Assembly: GCA_014238335.1 (NCBI GenBank)
Contig: JABABI010000018.1
Span: 1 to 64,000, forward strand
Reading direction: 5' to 3'
DNA from: Fuerstiella sp.
GTDB lineage: Bacteria > Planctomycetota > Planctomycetia > Planctomycetales > Planctomycetaceae
Length of the DNA stretch: 64,000 nt
A program made the translations under genes and the position numbers. The notes beneath the pieces are model-generated. The model ran no database searches. It saw only the letters and a list, made by a program, of their open reading frames with translations, and was not told where the DNA came from. Positions 1 to 9,735 of the stretch are shown here, piece after piece; position 1 is the stretch's first letter, and the number at the start of each line of letters is the position of its first letter.

Positions 1-132
1 GTGAATCTCAAACGTGTACGCGTTCAGCCTCTCCGAAGCATGCACACCTTTTTCGGTCACCAGCGGACGCCGGATGACCATATGAGACTCAAGCTGAACC
101 CCGGTTTTCTTTTCAGACACCTTGCCACCCAT
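1..132 (-). CDS. rplW: 50S ribosomal protein L23, 5' part only (cut by window edge)
   Basis: The first 44 codons of an L23 gene run off the window start. The visible protein begins MGGKVSEKK and contains VIRRPLVTEKGVHASERLN, which matches the L23 N-terminal motif (I..P..TEK). L23 binds 23S rRNA at the polypeptide exit tunnel and docks trigger factor and SRP. The ATG overlaps the rplD stop by one base (TAATG), which implies translational coupling within the S10 operon. The extra residues before VIRRP are a short extension; a start at the internal Met18 is possible. Confidence 0.9.
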   Translation of the reverse strand, partial: MGGKVSEKKTGVQLESHMVIRRPLVTEKGVHASERLNAYTFEIH

Positions 133-773
133 TACGCCGACACCTCTGCCGTGCGACCAAGAAGACTATCCATTGCCGAAACAGTCACCACAAAATTGCG
201 ATTACGCAACAGCGAGTAAGCATTCAAATCCGACGCTGGCACGACCTGCACGCCGGCCACATTGCGGGCTGACTTATACACATTCTGATCAACGCCATCG
301 GTGGTAATCAACACAGATGAACCATCAACCCCCAACGCCTTCAACGCTGCCACAACAGACTTTGTTCGGGGCGCATCACACTTCCATTCATCCAGCACAA
401 CCGCCTGACCATCCTGAAACTTACTGAGCAACGCCATCTTTGTTGCACTACGAACAGCCTTTAGCGGCAACCGATACCCAAAGTCACGAGGCTTCTTACC
501 AAAGGCATGACCACCGCCACGACGAACAGGTGTTCGAGCGTTACCAGCCCGTGCACGCCCTGTCCCCTTCTGACGGAACAACTTCCTGGTACTACCCTGA
601 ACCATACCACGAGACTTCGTCTGGACTGTTCCCACACGACGGTTCGCCTCATACATCACAACCGCATCATGCAGCAACTGGCGATTGATCTCACCCTTCA
701 CCAGATCGGCCGGATCAAACTCGTACGCACCTGCCTCACCACCTGCGGCGTCTCTAATCGGAACGCTAATCAT
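132..773 (-). CDS. rplD: 50S ribosomal protein L4
   Basis: This 213-residue protein has usual L4 length. It carries the basic loop FRQKGTGRARAGN at residues 66-78, followed by GGGHAFGKKPRDF at about 87-99, which is the hallmark rRNA-binding extension of L4 reaching the exit tunnel. A good Shine-Dalgarno (AGGTGAGGAT) sits directly before the ATG. It lies 8 bp after rplC and overlaps rplW by one base. In enterobacteria L4 autoregulates the S10 operon; no matching leader was identified here, so that role is not claimed. Confidence 0.97.
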   Translation of the reverse strand: MISVPIRDAAGGEAGAYEFDPADLVKGEINRQLLHDAVVMYEANRRVGTVQTKSRGMVQGSTRKLFRQKGTGRARAGNARTPVRRGGGHAFGKKPRDFGYRLPLKAVRSATKMALLSKFQDGQAVVLDEWKCDAPRTKSVVAALKALGVDGSSVLITTDGVDQNVYKSARNVAGVQVVPASDLNAYSLLRNRNFVVTVSAMDSLLGRTAEVSA

Positions 774-781
774 ATCCTCAC

Positions 782-1480
782 CTAATTCCGATTCTTAGCA
801 GAATGCCGCAAGACAACGTAGCCACCATTTGGCCCCGGAACGGCACCCTCAACCAACAACATGTTGTTTTCCGCGTCCGCCCGAACCACTTTAAGATTCC
901 GAACGGTAATCCTCTTACCACCATACCGCCCCGGCATCCGCGTCCCACGCATCACGCGAGCCGGATCAGCACTCTGACCAATCGACCCACCATGGCGATG
1001 AACACGCTTCACACCGTGTGTCGCCCGCTGCCCACTGAAATTATGACGCTTCATAACCCCAGCATGGCCACGACCTTTCGACGTCGCGATCACATCGAGA
1101 TACTTCCAGTTCGCAACCGAGTCAGCCTCCAACGACTGCCCCACCTCCATCCCGTGCGAGCTATCCTCACACCGAAACTCACGAACAAACGACTTTGGCT
1201 CACAGTTCGGCTTTGCCGTAGCCTCAACACCCGCTGCGGCCCGCTCTTTCTGACGACGCCCCGAAATATCCGCAACATGCCCACGAGCGGCACGAGACGC
1301 CAAACGGCGAGGCCTGTCACCGAACCCCAATTGCACGGCATCATAACCATCGCGACCCAAGGTCCGAACCTGCGTCACCACGCACGGCCCAGCCTCAATC
1401 ACAGTCACAGGAACAACGACACCATCGTCATTGTAAACCTGAGTCATTCCGACTTTTTTACCAAGCAGACCAACAGGCAT
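782..1480 (-). CDS. rplC: 50S ribosomal protein L3
   Basis: The 232-residue protein opens with MPVGLLGKKVGMTQVY, the standard L3 start. Its central loop (about residues 145-195) contains the conserved stretch RATHGVKRVHRHGGSIGQ and the RMPGRYGG motif, which reaches toward the peptidyl transferase centre. It lies between rpsJ and rplD in normal S10-operon order. The upstream 94-bp gap to rpsJ contains a run of eight T on the coding strand, but no convincing stem precedes it. Confidence 0.97.
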   Translation of the reverse strand: MPVGLLGKKVGMTQVYNDDGVVVPVTVIEAGPCVVTQVRTLGRDGYDAVQLGFGDRPRRLASRAARGHVADISGRRQKERAAAGVEATAKPNCEPKSFVREFRCEDSSHGMEVGQSLEADSVANWKYLDVIATSKGRGHAGVMKRHNFSGQRATHGVKRVHRHGGSIGQSADPARVMRGTRMPGRYGGKRITVRNLKVVRADAENNMLLVEGAVPGPNGGYVVLRHSAKNRN

Positions 1481-1574
1481 AGTGCAGCACCCGTGCGCTG
1501 AACGTCAAAAAAAATGGGACACCGCCACACGCGTGACAGGATCAGCAAGCGTCAACAACCACAACAGCACCAAA

Positions 1575-1901
1575 TCAGGCAGTCGCAGTTGCCTTAATCT
1601 TGATATCAACACCCGCAGGCAGAGATAGCTTATTCAAAGCATCAATCGTCTTACCAGTAGGCTGACAGATATCAATCAGTCGCTTATGAGTCCGAATCTC
1701 GAACTGCTCACGCGACTTCTTATCAATATGAGGACTCCGAAGCACCGTGTACCGCTCCATTCGAGTCGGCAACGGGATCGGTCCGTGCACAATGGCTCCC
1801 GTGCGCTTGGCAGTGTCGACAATGTCTGCCGCAGACTGATCCAGCACCGAATGGTCGTATGCTTCCATCCGAATTCGGATACTTTCTTCGCCCGCAGCCA
1901 C
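1575..1901 (-). CDS. rpsJ: 30S ribosomal protein S10 / NusE
   Basis: The 108-residue product has the S10 core [11 protein letters not shown] near the N-terminus and the C-terminal segment [17 protein letters not shown]10 is a 30S head protein and, with NusB, part of antitermination complexes. The chosen start is GTG at 1901, with AAGGTG about 8 bases upstream. The next ATG would remove the conserved RIR strand. It is the first gene of the S10 cluster and follows fusA by 144 bp, with no second tuf copy between them as occurs in many bacteria. Confidence 0.95.
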   Translation of the reverse strand: MAAGEESIRIRMEAYDHSVLDQSAADIVDTAKRTGAIVHGPIPLPTRMERYTVLRSPHIDKKSREQFEIRTHKRLIDICQPTGKTIDALNKLSLPAGVDIKIKATATA

Positions 1902-2045
1902 CGCAAGTCACCTTCACCAAAGAGTTTACGTAGAAATTTCGTCACCCCGAAACGGAGAATCGCACATGTTAGGGATGTCGCCACTATCTGTCAACGATTC
2001 GATCAGCAGTTTCGCGAGTGTTTCGCAGATTATCGGTCAACGACA

Positions 2046-4118
2046 TTAACGAGTTGAGCCTGCTGGTGCTTCCGAGTAGCGACATGGCTCCATCGAGTAG
2101 GACGCCCGGCCCTGAGACAAGCTTCGAATTTGCGTAGAGTACCCAAACATCTCAATAAGCGGGACCTCCGCGTTAAGAACGCACAGATCACCACGGCGGT
2201 CGGAGTCTACAATCATCGCACGCCTGGAGTTCAAGTCGGACTGTATATTTCCCAGAAATTCCTCGGGAGTCACGACCTCCAATGCCATGACGGGCTCCAT
2301 TAACAGGAAGTTGCCCTGCTGCAGAACCTTGTTAAAGGCCTGCGAAACGGCAGACATCACGGCAGTATCGGTCGATTCCCCCTCGCGGTAACTAACCCTG
2401 TTCACCTTCAACCGCAGGCTCATCATCGGATACCCATCTTTGCCGCCACCGTTGGCCTCGGCTTCCAGAGCTTCCAGCAGTATTTTTTTTAGAGGCTCAG
2501 GCAGCGTCCCAGGTTTAAGTTTGTACGAAACCGTTATTGGGGAAGCGCCCTCTGTGAACTCTTCGGCTGTAAGATCGAGTCCAAAGAACAGCGTTCCCGC
2601 CGGAGTCGTAACGTCAAGCTCAGCATTCACAGTAATGGGGGCACCAAGCTTTTCACGGTAACTGACCCGCGGCTTATGAACCCTGACCTTCATTCGAAAG
2701 TCACGTTCCATGCGGTGGCGGACGACCTCCAGATGCAACTCACCCATTCCACTGACAATCGTCTGCCCCGTTTCCTCATCTGTTCTTGCAGTAAACGTCG
2801 GGTCCTGCCGCTGTAACTTTTCCAGCACTTCGACCAGTTTCTTGCGGTCGGCACTCGATTCCGGCTCGATCGCCATCGAGATCACAGTATCCGGGAAGCG
2901 AATCTGTTCCAGGGCAATTGGTTTCTGTGGATCGCACAGTGTATCTCCCGTCCCGGTATCCTTGGGGCCGACAATGCCACAGATGTCGCCAGCCTCCACA
3001 CGCTCCACCTTCTCGCGCGAATCGGACTGAATATGCCAGAGCTGCGTGATCAGCTCCTTTTTCTTTGTGCGGGGATTCAGCAACCGAGAGTTGCTCTTAA
3101 GCACTCCGGAATACACCCGAGCAAAGTACAGATCACCATGGTTGTCTGACTGTATCTTGAAGACCAGTACGGAAACCGGCTCATTAGTAGTGGCTTTCCG
3201 TGACACCTGTTTACCGTCGCCCTTTGGTGATGTGTCGATGCCAACCACAGCTGGCCGGTCAAGTGGACTCGGAAGCAGATCCGCAACGGCATCCAGCACC
3301 GGCTGCACTCCGATATAATCCAGCGAGGAACCGCACAAAACCGGCTGGAACTGACCGGAAATTGTTCCCGTCCGCAGAGCCCGCACCATCATGTCAGGTG
3401 AGACCTCCCGCTCCTCAAGGTGGGCTTCCATGAGCTCTTCGTCAACATCCGACAGCGAATCAAGCAGATCTGAACGCATTAATTCAGCATCGTCTGCCAG
3501 TTCTGCCGGAATGTCCTCGACACGAAACTCTGCCCCACGAGACTCGCTGTCCCAATACATGGCCTTCATCGTCAGAAGGTCAACCACCCCCCGAAAACCT
3601 TCAGCATTCGTGGCAGGCCCCTGACCGATTGGTATCTGTACAGGGAGCGGCGTGGCCTTAAGCCGATTGCGCATGGCCTGCAGAACCTGTTCAAAGTTGG
3701 CTCCTATGCGGTCCATCTTGTTAATGAAACAGAACCGCGGAACCTCGTAGTGATCGGCCTGACGCCAAACCGTTTCACTTTGAGCCTCAACACCTTCAAC
3801 CGCACTGAAAATGACAACGGCACCGTCGAGAACTCTCAGACTGCGTTCCACTTCCGCCGTGAAATCAACGTGCCCGGGCGTGTCGATGATGTTGATCGTG
3901 TGATCATTCCATTCACAGGTCACGGCCGCTGAGTAAATCGTGATGCCGCGCTGGGCTTCTTCGGGATCGAAATCCGTCTGAGTGGTTCCGTCATCCACAT
4001 TTCCCATGCGGTAGGAGGCACCGGTGTAGTACAGAATCCGCTCAGTCGTCGTTGTCTTGCCGGCATCGATGTGCGCAATGATGCCGATGTTTCTAATTCC
4101 ATCAATTGATCGGGTCAT
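2046..4118 (-). CDS. fusA: Translation elongation factor G
   Basis: This 690-residue GTPase drives ribosomal translocation. The G1 motif AHIDAGKT is at residues 15-22, switch I GIT at 58-60, G3 DTPGH at 79-83 and G4 NKMD at 133-136. The later EF-G domains are present, including the GMGELHLEV motif. The length is slightly below the usual 700. It lies downstream of rpsG in str-operon order, but a strong intrinsic terminator (4142-4176) separates the two with only 23 bp left before the ATG, so its expression may depend on readthrough. Planctomycetes often carry more than one EF-G; whether this is the main copy cannot be told from one window, but the context argues for it. Confidence 0.95.
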   Translation of the reverse strand: MTRSIDGIRNIGIIAHIDAGKTTTTERILYYTGASYRMGNVDDGTTQTDFDPEEAQRGITIYSAAVTCEWNDHTINIIDTPGHVDFTAEVERSLRVLDGAVVIFSAVEGVEAQSETVWRQADHYEVPRFCFINKMDRIGANFEQVLQAMRNRLKATPLPVQIPIGQGPATNAEGFRGVVDLLTMKAMYWDSESRGAEFRVEDIPAELADDAELMRSDLLDSLSDVDEELMEAHLEEREVSPDMMVRALRTGTISGQFQPVLCGSSLDYIGVQPVLDAVADLLPSPLDRPAVVGIDTSPKGDGKQVSRKATTNEPVSVLVFKIQSDNHGDLYFARVYSGVLKSNSRLLNPRTKKKELITQLWHIQSDSREKVERVEAGDICGIVGPKDTGTGDTLCDPQKPIALEQIRFPDTVISMAIEPESSADRKKLVEVLEKLQRQDPTFTARTDEETGQTIVSGMGELHLEVVRHRMERDFRMKVRVHKPRVSYREKLGAPITVNAELDVTTPAGTLFFGLDLTAEEFTEGASPITVSYKLKPGTLPEPLKKILLEALEAEANGGGKDGYPMMSLRLKVNRVSYREGESTDTAVMSAVSQAFNKVLQQGNFLLMEPVMALEVVTPEEFLGNIQSDLNSRRAMIVDSDRRGDLCVLNAEVPLIEMFGYSTQIRSLSQGRASYSMEPCRYSEAPAGSTR

Positions 4119-4141
4119 TGGTACAGGCCCTTATTCCGGGC

Positions 4142-4176
4142 AAAAAAAAACGCCAAACAGGGACACCTGTCTGGCG
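4142..4176 (-). terminator. Intrinsic terminator between rpsG and fusA
   Basis: On the minus strand an 11-position stem (two 5-bp halves around one C-A mismatch, CGCCA-ACAGG against CCTGT-TGGCG) with a 4-base loop is followed by nine consecutive T (4150 down to 4142). This is a textbook rho-independent terminator. Its position after rpsG and 23 bp before the fusA start is unusual and leaves no room for a promoter between terminator and gene. Confidence 0.85.
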
Positions 4177-4217
4177 AATATGTTCGGTCCATCACTGGAA
4201 AGCCTGAACTGACATAA

Positions 4218-4691
4218 TTACCACGCAAAGTGAGCAAACGCTTTGTTTGCGTCTGCCATACGGTGCACGTTTTCCCGCTTGGTCATGGCGTTGCCTTCCC
4301 GACGATATGCCGCCAGCAACTCATCGGACAGCGAGCGTCCCACCGGACGCCCCTTGCGACCTCGAACGGCCTCCAGAATCCAGCGGATCGACAGTGCCTG
4401 CTGACGCTTTGGACTCACAGGAGTCGGCACCTGATAAGTGGCACCACCAACGCGTTTGGACCGCACTTCAATGGCCGGCTTGACGTTCTCAACAGCCGTG
4501 ACAAACACATCCAGCGGATCTTCATCCGGAAGCTGCTTCTGAATTATATCGAGTGCATCGTAAACGACACGTGTTGCCACGCTCTTCTTGCCGTCGTACA
4601 TCAGGCAGTTAACGAATTTCGACAGCAATTTTGAGTTAAACCGAGTATCCGGTTTCAACTGCTGAGCACTGGCTGTGAATTTTTTGACCAT
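4218..4691 (-). CDS. rpsG: 30S ribosomal protein S7
   Basis: The 157-residue protein has the S7 signatures: [19 protein letters not shown] near residue 35, GGATYQVP near 83 and the C-terminal [21 protein letters not shown]7 nucleates assembly of the 30S head by binding the 3' domain of 16S rRNA. It follows rpsL by 33 bp in standard str-operon order. The ribosome binding site is weak, as for several neighbours. Confidence 0.97.
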   Translation of the reverse strand: MVKKFTASAQQLKPDTRFNSKLLSKFVNCLMYDGKKSVATRVVYDALDIIQKQLPDEDPLDVFVTAVENVKPAIEVRSKRVGGATYQVPTPVSPKRQQALSIRWILEAVRGRKGRPVGRSLSDELLAAYRREGNAMTKRENVHRMADANKAFAHFAW

Positions 4692-4724
4692 GTCGAAGTA
4701 TCAGATTTGTTATTACTGTGCGGA

Positions 4725-5096
4725 TTATTTAGGCCGTTTGGCCCCGTAACGACTGCGTGCCTGACGGCGGTCACCCACGCCCAGTGTATCGAGAACACCT
4801 CGAACCACCTTGTAACGAACACCAGGCAGGTCGCGAACACGACCGCCACGAACAATCACAATGGAGTGTTCCTGCAGATTGTGGCCTTCACCGGGAATGT
4901 AAGCGGTACATTCTTTCCCGTTGGACAGACGGACACGAGCGACCTTTCGAAGAGCCGAATTCGGCTTCTTCGGAGTCACTGTCTTAACCTGCAGGCAGAC
5001 ACCACGCTTTTGCGGACACCCCTCAAGAAGCGGTGTCCTGTTCTTGCGTTTTTGCTGCTTTCGCGGCTTTCGAACCAGTTGATTAATTGTCGGCAT
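4725..5096 (-). CDS. rpsL: 30S ribosomal protein S12
   Basis: The 123-residue protein starts [12 protein letters not shown] and contains [40 protein letters not shown] and a C-terminal RYGAKRPK. S12 lies at the decoding centre. The lysines in the TPKKPNS motif, where streptomycin-resistance changes usually occur, are the wild-type residues. It is the first gene of the str cluster; a good candidate promoter lies at 5146-5174. Confidence 0.97.
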   Translation of the reverse strand: MPTINQLVRKPRKQQKRKNRTPLLEGCPQKRGVCLQVKTVTPKKPNSALRKVARVRLSNGKECTAYIPGEGHNLQEHSIVIVRGGRVRDLPGVRYKVVRGVLDTLGVGDRRQARSRYGAKRPK

Positions 5097-5145
5097 GAAC
5101 CTGAACTTTGATGTCAGAAATCAGCAAAATGTAAACGAACCCGGC

Positions 5146-5174
5146 ACTCTACCGGTGCTTAGATTGATCGTCAA
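5146..5174 (-). promoter_or_regulatory. Candidate sigma-70-type promoter for rpsL-rpsG
   Basis: On the minus strand TTGACG (5174-5169) and TAGAGT (5151-5146) are separated by exactly 17 bases. The predicted transcript would start near 5139, giving a leader of about 40 bases before the rpsL ATG. It suggests the str genes can be transcribed independently of rpoC. This is inferred from consensus only. Confidence 0.55.
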
Positions 5175-5285
5175 CCTTCCGTTATGGCAATCAATTTAAT
5201 TCCACGCTTCGGGCAGTGTCGCACCGGACTCAGCCGCTGTGGAAGCTCTCAGGGAATAATAATCTTATCCATGAGAGACACACAC

Positions 5286-8200
5286 TCATTCATTAGGCGT
5301 CAAATCGGCCAGAGACGGTGCTCTGGGGCGACTGTCATCATTATCGGCAGCGCGGCGAGCCATCAGATCTGCATCCGACATCATCACATCGCGAGCCGCC
5401 ATAAGTCGAGCCTTGGCCTCCTCCTGCTCCCGAATTGCGTCATCATGGATGCGAACATGCGACTCCTGATGGGTGTGGAATCCGGTTCCGGCTGGAATCA
5501 GGTGCCCCAGAATGACGTTTTCCTTGAGCCCCACCAAGTTATCCACTCGACCACCAAGAGCTGCTTCTGTCAGCACTTTTGTCGTTTCCTGGAAACTGGC
5601 GGCGGAAATAAAGCTTTCACTCTGCACAGACGCTTTTGTAATTCCCAGCAACTGAGGAATCGCATTGGCAGGTCGTGGTGTCGTAAACTTTGCGGGTTTC
5701 GCAACTTCAGCATTCACCTCGTCCACTTCCGGCAGAGGCACCATGTCGTCAATTTCGTACTCGGTATCTCCCGGATCAGTGATCCGACAAGTCGACTGCA
5801 ATTCCTCATTGACCCGCTGCAGTTCGAATTTATCGATCAGCACACCCGGCAGAAGATCTGTATCACCGACACCGGAAATCTTAATTTTCCGAAGCATCTG
5901 AGCAATCACGATTTCGATGTGCTTGTCGTCAATCTCAACGCGCTGAGCTCGATAAACATTCTGAATTTCATGCAACAGGTATTGCTGAACTTCTTCCGGA
6001 CCGCTGACACGAAGTATGTCTTCGGGCACCAACGGTCCGCGAACAAGAGCGTCTCCCGCAATGACGATATCGCCCTGATGCACGAGAAGTTGTTTCCCGT
6101 GGGGAATGATGTGTTCGATCTCTGTACCGTCTTCGCCGCGAACGAGAACAATTCGCTTGCCTCGCTTCTTTTCAGCAAGCAGCTCAACTTCCCCGTTAAT
6201 CTCAGCCACGACTGCCGGATCCTTCGGGCTTCGAGCTTCGAACAGTTCGGTGACCCGAGGCAAACCACCAGTAATGTCCTGCGTTCCCGCAGCATCACGA
6301 GGTGTTCTGGCAACGACGAAACCGGACGAGATCGGATCGCCGTCGTGCACCAGCACAGTCGCACCTTCCGGCAGATAATAGAAGTCCAGAATCTGCCCGG
6401 CACCGTCCTCAACGATGACCTGCGGGTGAAGTCCCCCACGGTGTTCCGTGATTGTCCGCTGAATATTTCCGGAAGCCTCTTTCTCTGTCCGGATGGTCTG
6501 GCCCTCGACACAGTCGTCGAGTCTCACTTTTCCACCCACCTGCGAGATGATCGGCACAGCGTGTGGGTCCCAGTTGCACAGTACGACACCGTCTGCCACG
6601 GTCTCGTCTTCTTTGACCTGAAGAATTGCACCGTTCGGCACGGTCTGCTTTTCAACTTCACGACCTTTGGTGTCGACGATGCTGATCTCGCCATTGCGGC
6701 CCAGCACGACAGGCTTGCCGTCGGAGTTCATCACACTGCGGATGCGTGTGAAGCGAATACGCCCGCCACGCTTGGCACGCAGTTCGCTTTCTTCCGTCCC
6801 CATCTGCGCAACACCACCAATGTGGAAGGTACGCATCGTGAGCTGAGTCCCAGGCTCTCCGATACTCTGTGCTGCGATAATCCCGGCCGCCAGCCCCTGT
6901 TCCACCAGGTCGCCTGTTGACAGGTCCATCCCGTAACAGAGCTGACACAGCCCCAGTCGGGAATTGCACGTCATAGGACTGCGAACCTGAATACGTTCCA
7001 GCCCCATTTCCTCGATCTTGCGTGCCTTTTCGACAGTGATGAGCTCATCTTCCTGGACAATAACTTCATCCGTGATCGCGTTGACAATGTTCGTACGGCT
7101 GACGCGACCTCGAATGGCATCTGCCAAACCCACTTCAACCTTTTCGCCACGGTAGACAACACCACGAGTCAGCCCCTTGGTGGTGCCACAGTCGTGCATG
7201 GTGATCACCATGTTCTGGCAGATGTCGGCCAGTTTTCGTGTGAGGTAACCACTGTCCGCCGTTTTGAGGGCCGTGTCCGCCAAGCCCTTGCGCGCACCAT
7301 GCGTTGAGCTGAAATACTCAAGGACAGACAGGCCTTCACGAAAGTTGGACTTGATCGGAGTCTCGATAATTTCTCCGCTCGGCTTTGCCATCAGCCCTCG
7401 CATTCCGGCGAGCTGCTGAATCTGCCCGACTCCACCTCGAGCACCAGAGTTGGCCATCAGATAAATCGGGTTAACGTATCGACCTTCATCACGAACGTCG
7501 TGTTCCAACTGGTTCATCATGCTGTCGGTGATCTCTTTACCGGCATGAGTCCAGATGTCCAGGACGTTGTTGTATCTTTCTTTCTCTGTAATCAGGCCCC
7601 GCTGAAAGTTCTTCATCAGTTTCAGAACTTTCTTTTCGCCTTCCTCAATTACTTGTTCCTTGTTCGGCGCGGTACTCAGGTCACTGGCCCCGAAAGAAAG
7701 ACCGCTTTCCGTGGAAGCCTGAAATCCGCACTTCTTCATGCGGTCCAGCAGATCAATTGTGGCACGCCGACCAAGGTCAAGGTGGCAGTCCGAAATAACC
7801 CGAGCAAGATCCTTGCTGCGTGTCGTGAGGTTATAGTAGGCCATGCCATCGGGCAGCGTGTCGTTGAACATCACGCGCCCGGGAGACGTTTCTACCAGTC
7901 CGCCCTGCTTATAGCTCTTAACACCGTCCCCTTTAAGACGTTTGCCCTGCGGCAGTCGAACCTTGATCGTGGCATGCCGCGATACCTTGCCCAGCTGAAA
8001 AGCCATGAACACCTCTTCGGCTGAGGCAAACACCATTCCCTCACCGAGATGCCCTTCGCGCATCATCGTCAGGTAATAGCATCCCATCACGATGTCCTGC
8101 GACGCCGTGATGATCGGATCGCCGTTGGCGGGACTGAAGATGTTATGGGTGGACATCATCAGCGTGGTCGCCTCGACCTGCGCTTCGATGGACAGCGGAA

Positions 8201-9602
8201 GATGAACGGCCATCTGGTCGCCGTCGAAATCCGCATTGAAGCCCTTGCAGGCCAGCGGATGCAGGCGGATCGCGTTTCCTTCCACCAGAACCGGCTCAAA
8301 CGCCTGAATGCCGATACGATGAAGCGTGGGAGCACGGTTCAGCAGAACCGGATGATTGCGAATGACTTCATCAAGGATGTCCCAGACATCCTCGTCACGA
8401 CGCTCCAGCATCCGTTTGGCACTCTTAATCGTGTCTGCGTGGCCCAATTCCTTCAGGCGGCGGATCACAAATGGCTGGAACAACTCAAGTGCAATTTTCT
8501 TGGGCAGCCCGCACTGATGAAGTTTCAGTTCCGGGCCGACGACGATCACGCTTCGGGCAGAATAGTCAACCCGTTTCCCCAGCAGGTTTTCGCGGAACCG
8601 ACCCTGCTTACCCTTAATCATGTCCGTCAGCGACTTCAGCGGCCGATTGGACGAACCAAGAACCGGTCGCTTGCAGCGGTTGTTGTCGAACAGAGCGTCA
8701 ACAGACTGCTGCAGCATTCGCTTTTCGTTGCGAACAATGACTTCCGGCGCATTCAGGTCGCACAGCTTCTTCAATCGGTTGTTGCGGTTGATAATACGAC
8801 GATAAAGGTCGTTCAGATCGCTGGTGGCGAAGTTTCCGGAATCGAGCAGAACGAGCGGCCGCAAATCCGGAGGGATGACGGGAATCACATCCAGCACCAT
8901 CCACTCAGGGCGGTTATCGCTGTCCCGTAAAGCCTCAATAATCTTCAATCGCTTGATCAGATCCTTTGTCGTGGACTGACTCTTCGTCGTCGCCAGCTTG
9001 CCCCGCAGCTCTTCTGAGAGCTCAACCAGTTTCATTTGCAGCAGAAGCTTCTTGACGGCTTCCGCTCCCATACCGATTTCAAACGCGTCTTCGCCGAAGT
9101 CCCGACGTGCCTGACGAGCTTCGTCTTCAGTCAGCATCTGACACTGTGTCAGGGTCGTTTCACCGGGATCGATGACCACGTAGTCCTGAAAATAGACGAC
9201 CTTCTCCAGAGACGTCGTCTTCATATTCAACATCGCCCCCAGTCGGCTGGGCATCGATTTGAAGAACCAGATGTGAACCACTGGTGCGGCCAGTTCAATA
9301 TGGCCCATCCGTTTACGACGCACACGACTGTGAGTGACCTTGACCCCGCAACGATCGCAGATCATTCCCTTGTACTTCATCCCACGATATTTTCCGCAGG
9401 CGCATTCCCAGTCCTTTTCAGGACCAAAAATTCGTTCACAGAAAAGACCGTCGCGTTCCGGTCGATACGTTCGATAGTTGATCGTTTCCGGCTTCTTGAC
9501 TTCACCGAAGGACCAGCTGCGAATGTCGTGAGGACTGGCAAGGCCAATGCGTACAGCCGCGTAATCGTTGACTCGATCGAAAGTGGTTTCACTTACGCTC
9601 AC
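5286..9602 (-). CDS. rpoC: DNA-directed RNA polymerase subunit beta'
   Basis: This is the catalytic clamp subunit of RNA polymerase. From the chosen start the protein has 1438 residues. The N-terminal zinc site uses Cys67, Cys69, Cys82 and Cys85; the invariant active-site motif NADFDGD is at 456-462 and holds the Mg2+-binding aspartates. A second cysteine cluster ([14 protein letters not shown]) lies near residue 880. The start is placed at GTG 9602 because GAGGAG lies 7 bases upstream; the reading frame stays open six codons further, to 9620. It follows rpoB by 133 bp. Confidence 0.97.
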   Translation of the reverse strand: MSVSETTFDRVNDYAAVRIGLASPHDIRSWSFGEVKKPETINYRTYRPERDGLFCERIFGPEKDWECACGKYRGMKYKGMICDRCGVKVTHSRVRRKRMGHIELAAPVVHIWFFKSMPSRLGAMLNMKTTSLEKVVYFQDYVVIDPGETTLTQCQMLTEDEARQARRDFGEDAFEIGMGAEAVKKLLLQMKLVELSEELRGKLATTKSQSTTKDLIKRLKIIEALRDSDNRPEWMVLDVIPVIPPDLRPLVLLDSGNFATSDLNDLYRRIINRNNRLKKLCDLNAPEVIVRNEKRMLQQSVDALFDNNRCKRPVLGSSNRPLKSLTDMIKGKQGRFRENLLGKRVDYSARSVIVVGPELKLHQCGLPKKIALELFQPFVIRRLKELGHADTIKSAKRMLERRDEDVWDILDEVIRNHPVLLNRAPTLHRIGIQAFEPVLVEGNAIRLHPLACKGFNADFDGDQMAVHLPLSIEAQVEATTLMMSTHNIFSPANGDPIITASQDIVMGCYYLTMMREGHLGEGMVFASAEEVFMAFQLGKVSRHATIKVRLPQGKRLKGDGVKSYKQGGLVETSPGRVMFNDTLPDGMAYYNLTTRSKDLARVISDCHLDLGRRATIDLLDRMKKCGFQASTESGLSFGASDLSTAPNKEQVIEEGEKKVLKLMKNFQRGLITEKERYNNVLDIWTHAGKEITDSMMNQLEHDVRDEGRYVNPIYLMANSGARGGVGQIQQLAGMRGLMAKPSGEIIETPIKSNFREGLSVLEYFSSTHGARKGLADTALKTADSGYLTRKLADICQNMVITMHDCGTTKGLTRGVVYRGEKVEVGLADAIRGRVSRTNIVNAITDEVIVQEDELITVEKARKIEEMGLERIQVRSPMTCNSRLGLCQLCYGMDLSTGDLVEQGLAAGIIAAQSIGEPGTQLTMRTFHIGGVAQMGTEESELRAKRGGRIRFTRIRSVMNSDGKPVVLGRNGEISIVDTKGREVEKQTVPNGAILQVKEDETVADGVVLCNWDPHAVPIISQVGGKVRLDDCVEGQTIRTEKEASGNIQRTITEHRGGLHPQVIVEDGAGQILDFYYLPEGATVLVHDGDPISSGFVVARTPRDAAGTQDITGGLPRVTELFEARSPKDPAVVAEINGEVELLAEKKRGKRIVLVRGEDGTEIEHIIPHGKQLLVHQGDIVIAGDALVRGPLVPEDILRVSGPEEVQQYLLHEIQNVYRAQRVEIDDKHIEIVIAQMLRKIKISGVGDTDLLPGVLIDKFELQRVNEELQSTCRITDPGDTEYEIDDMVPLPEVDEVNAEVAKPAKFTTPRPANAIPQLLGITKASVQSESFISAASFQETTKVLTEAALGGRVDNLVGLKENVILGHLIPAGTGFHTHQESHVRIHDDAIREQEEAKARLMAARDVMMSDADLMARRAADNDDSRPRAPSLADLTPNE

Positions 9603-9735
9603 GTCCTGACTCCTCAACACCTGATGTTTAGAACCTCAACGATCGGTGTGACCGACCGCCGCAAAAATACACGCTTAAAACTGACAACACACTTTGCACC
9701 ACCGATTATTCGGACAGTGCGTGGCCCGGCCCAAT

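Noticed and set aside
803..1501. 232-codon plus-strand open frame opposite rplC
   Set aside because: Exact antisense of L3 with no own signals.
1501..1574. Terminator before rplC because of a run of eight T
   Set aside because: No stable GC-rich stem precedes the T run.
5184..6920. 578-codon plus-strand open frame opposite rpoC
   Set aside because: It is antisense to a highly conserved gene, has no motif, and its residue composition is what the complement of the rpoC reading frame would give.
8049..8930. 293-codon plus-strand open frame opposite rpoC
   Set aside because: Antisense shadow of rpoC with no domain or ribosome binding site.
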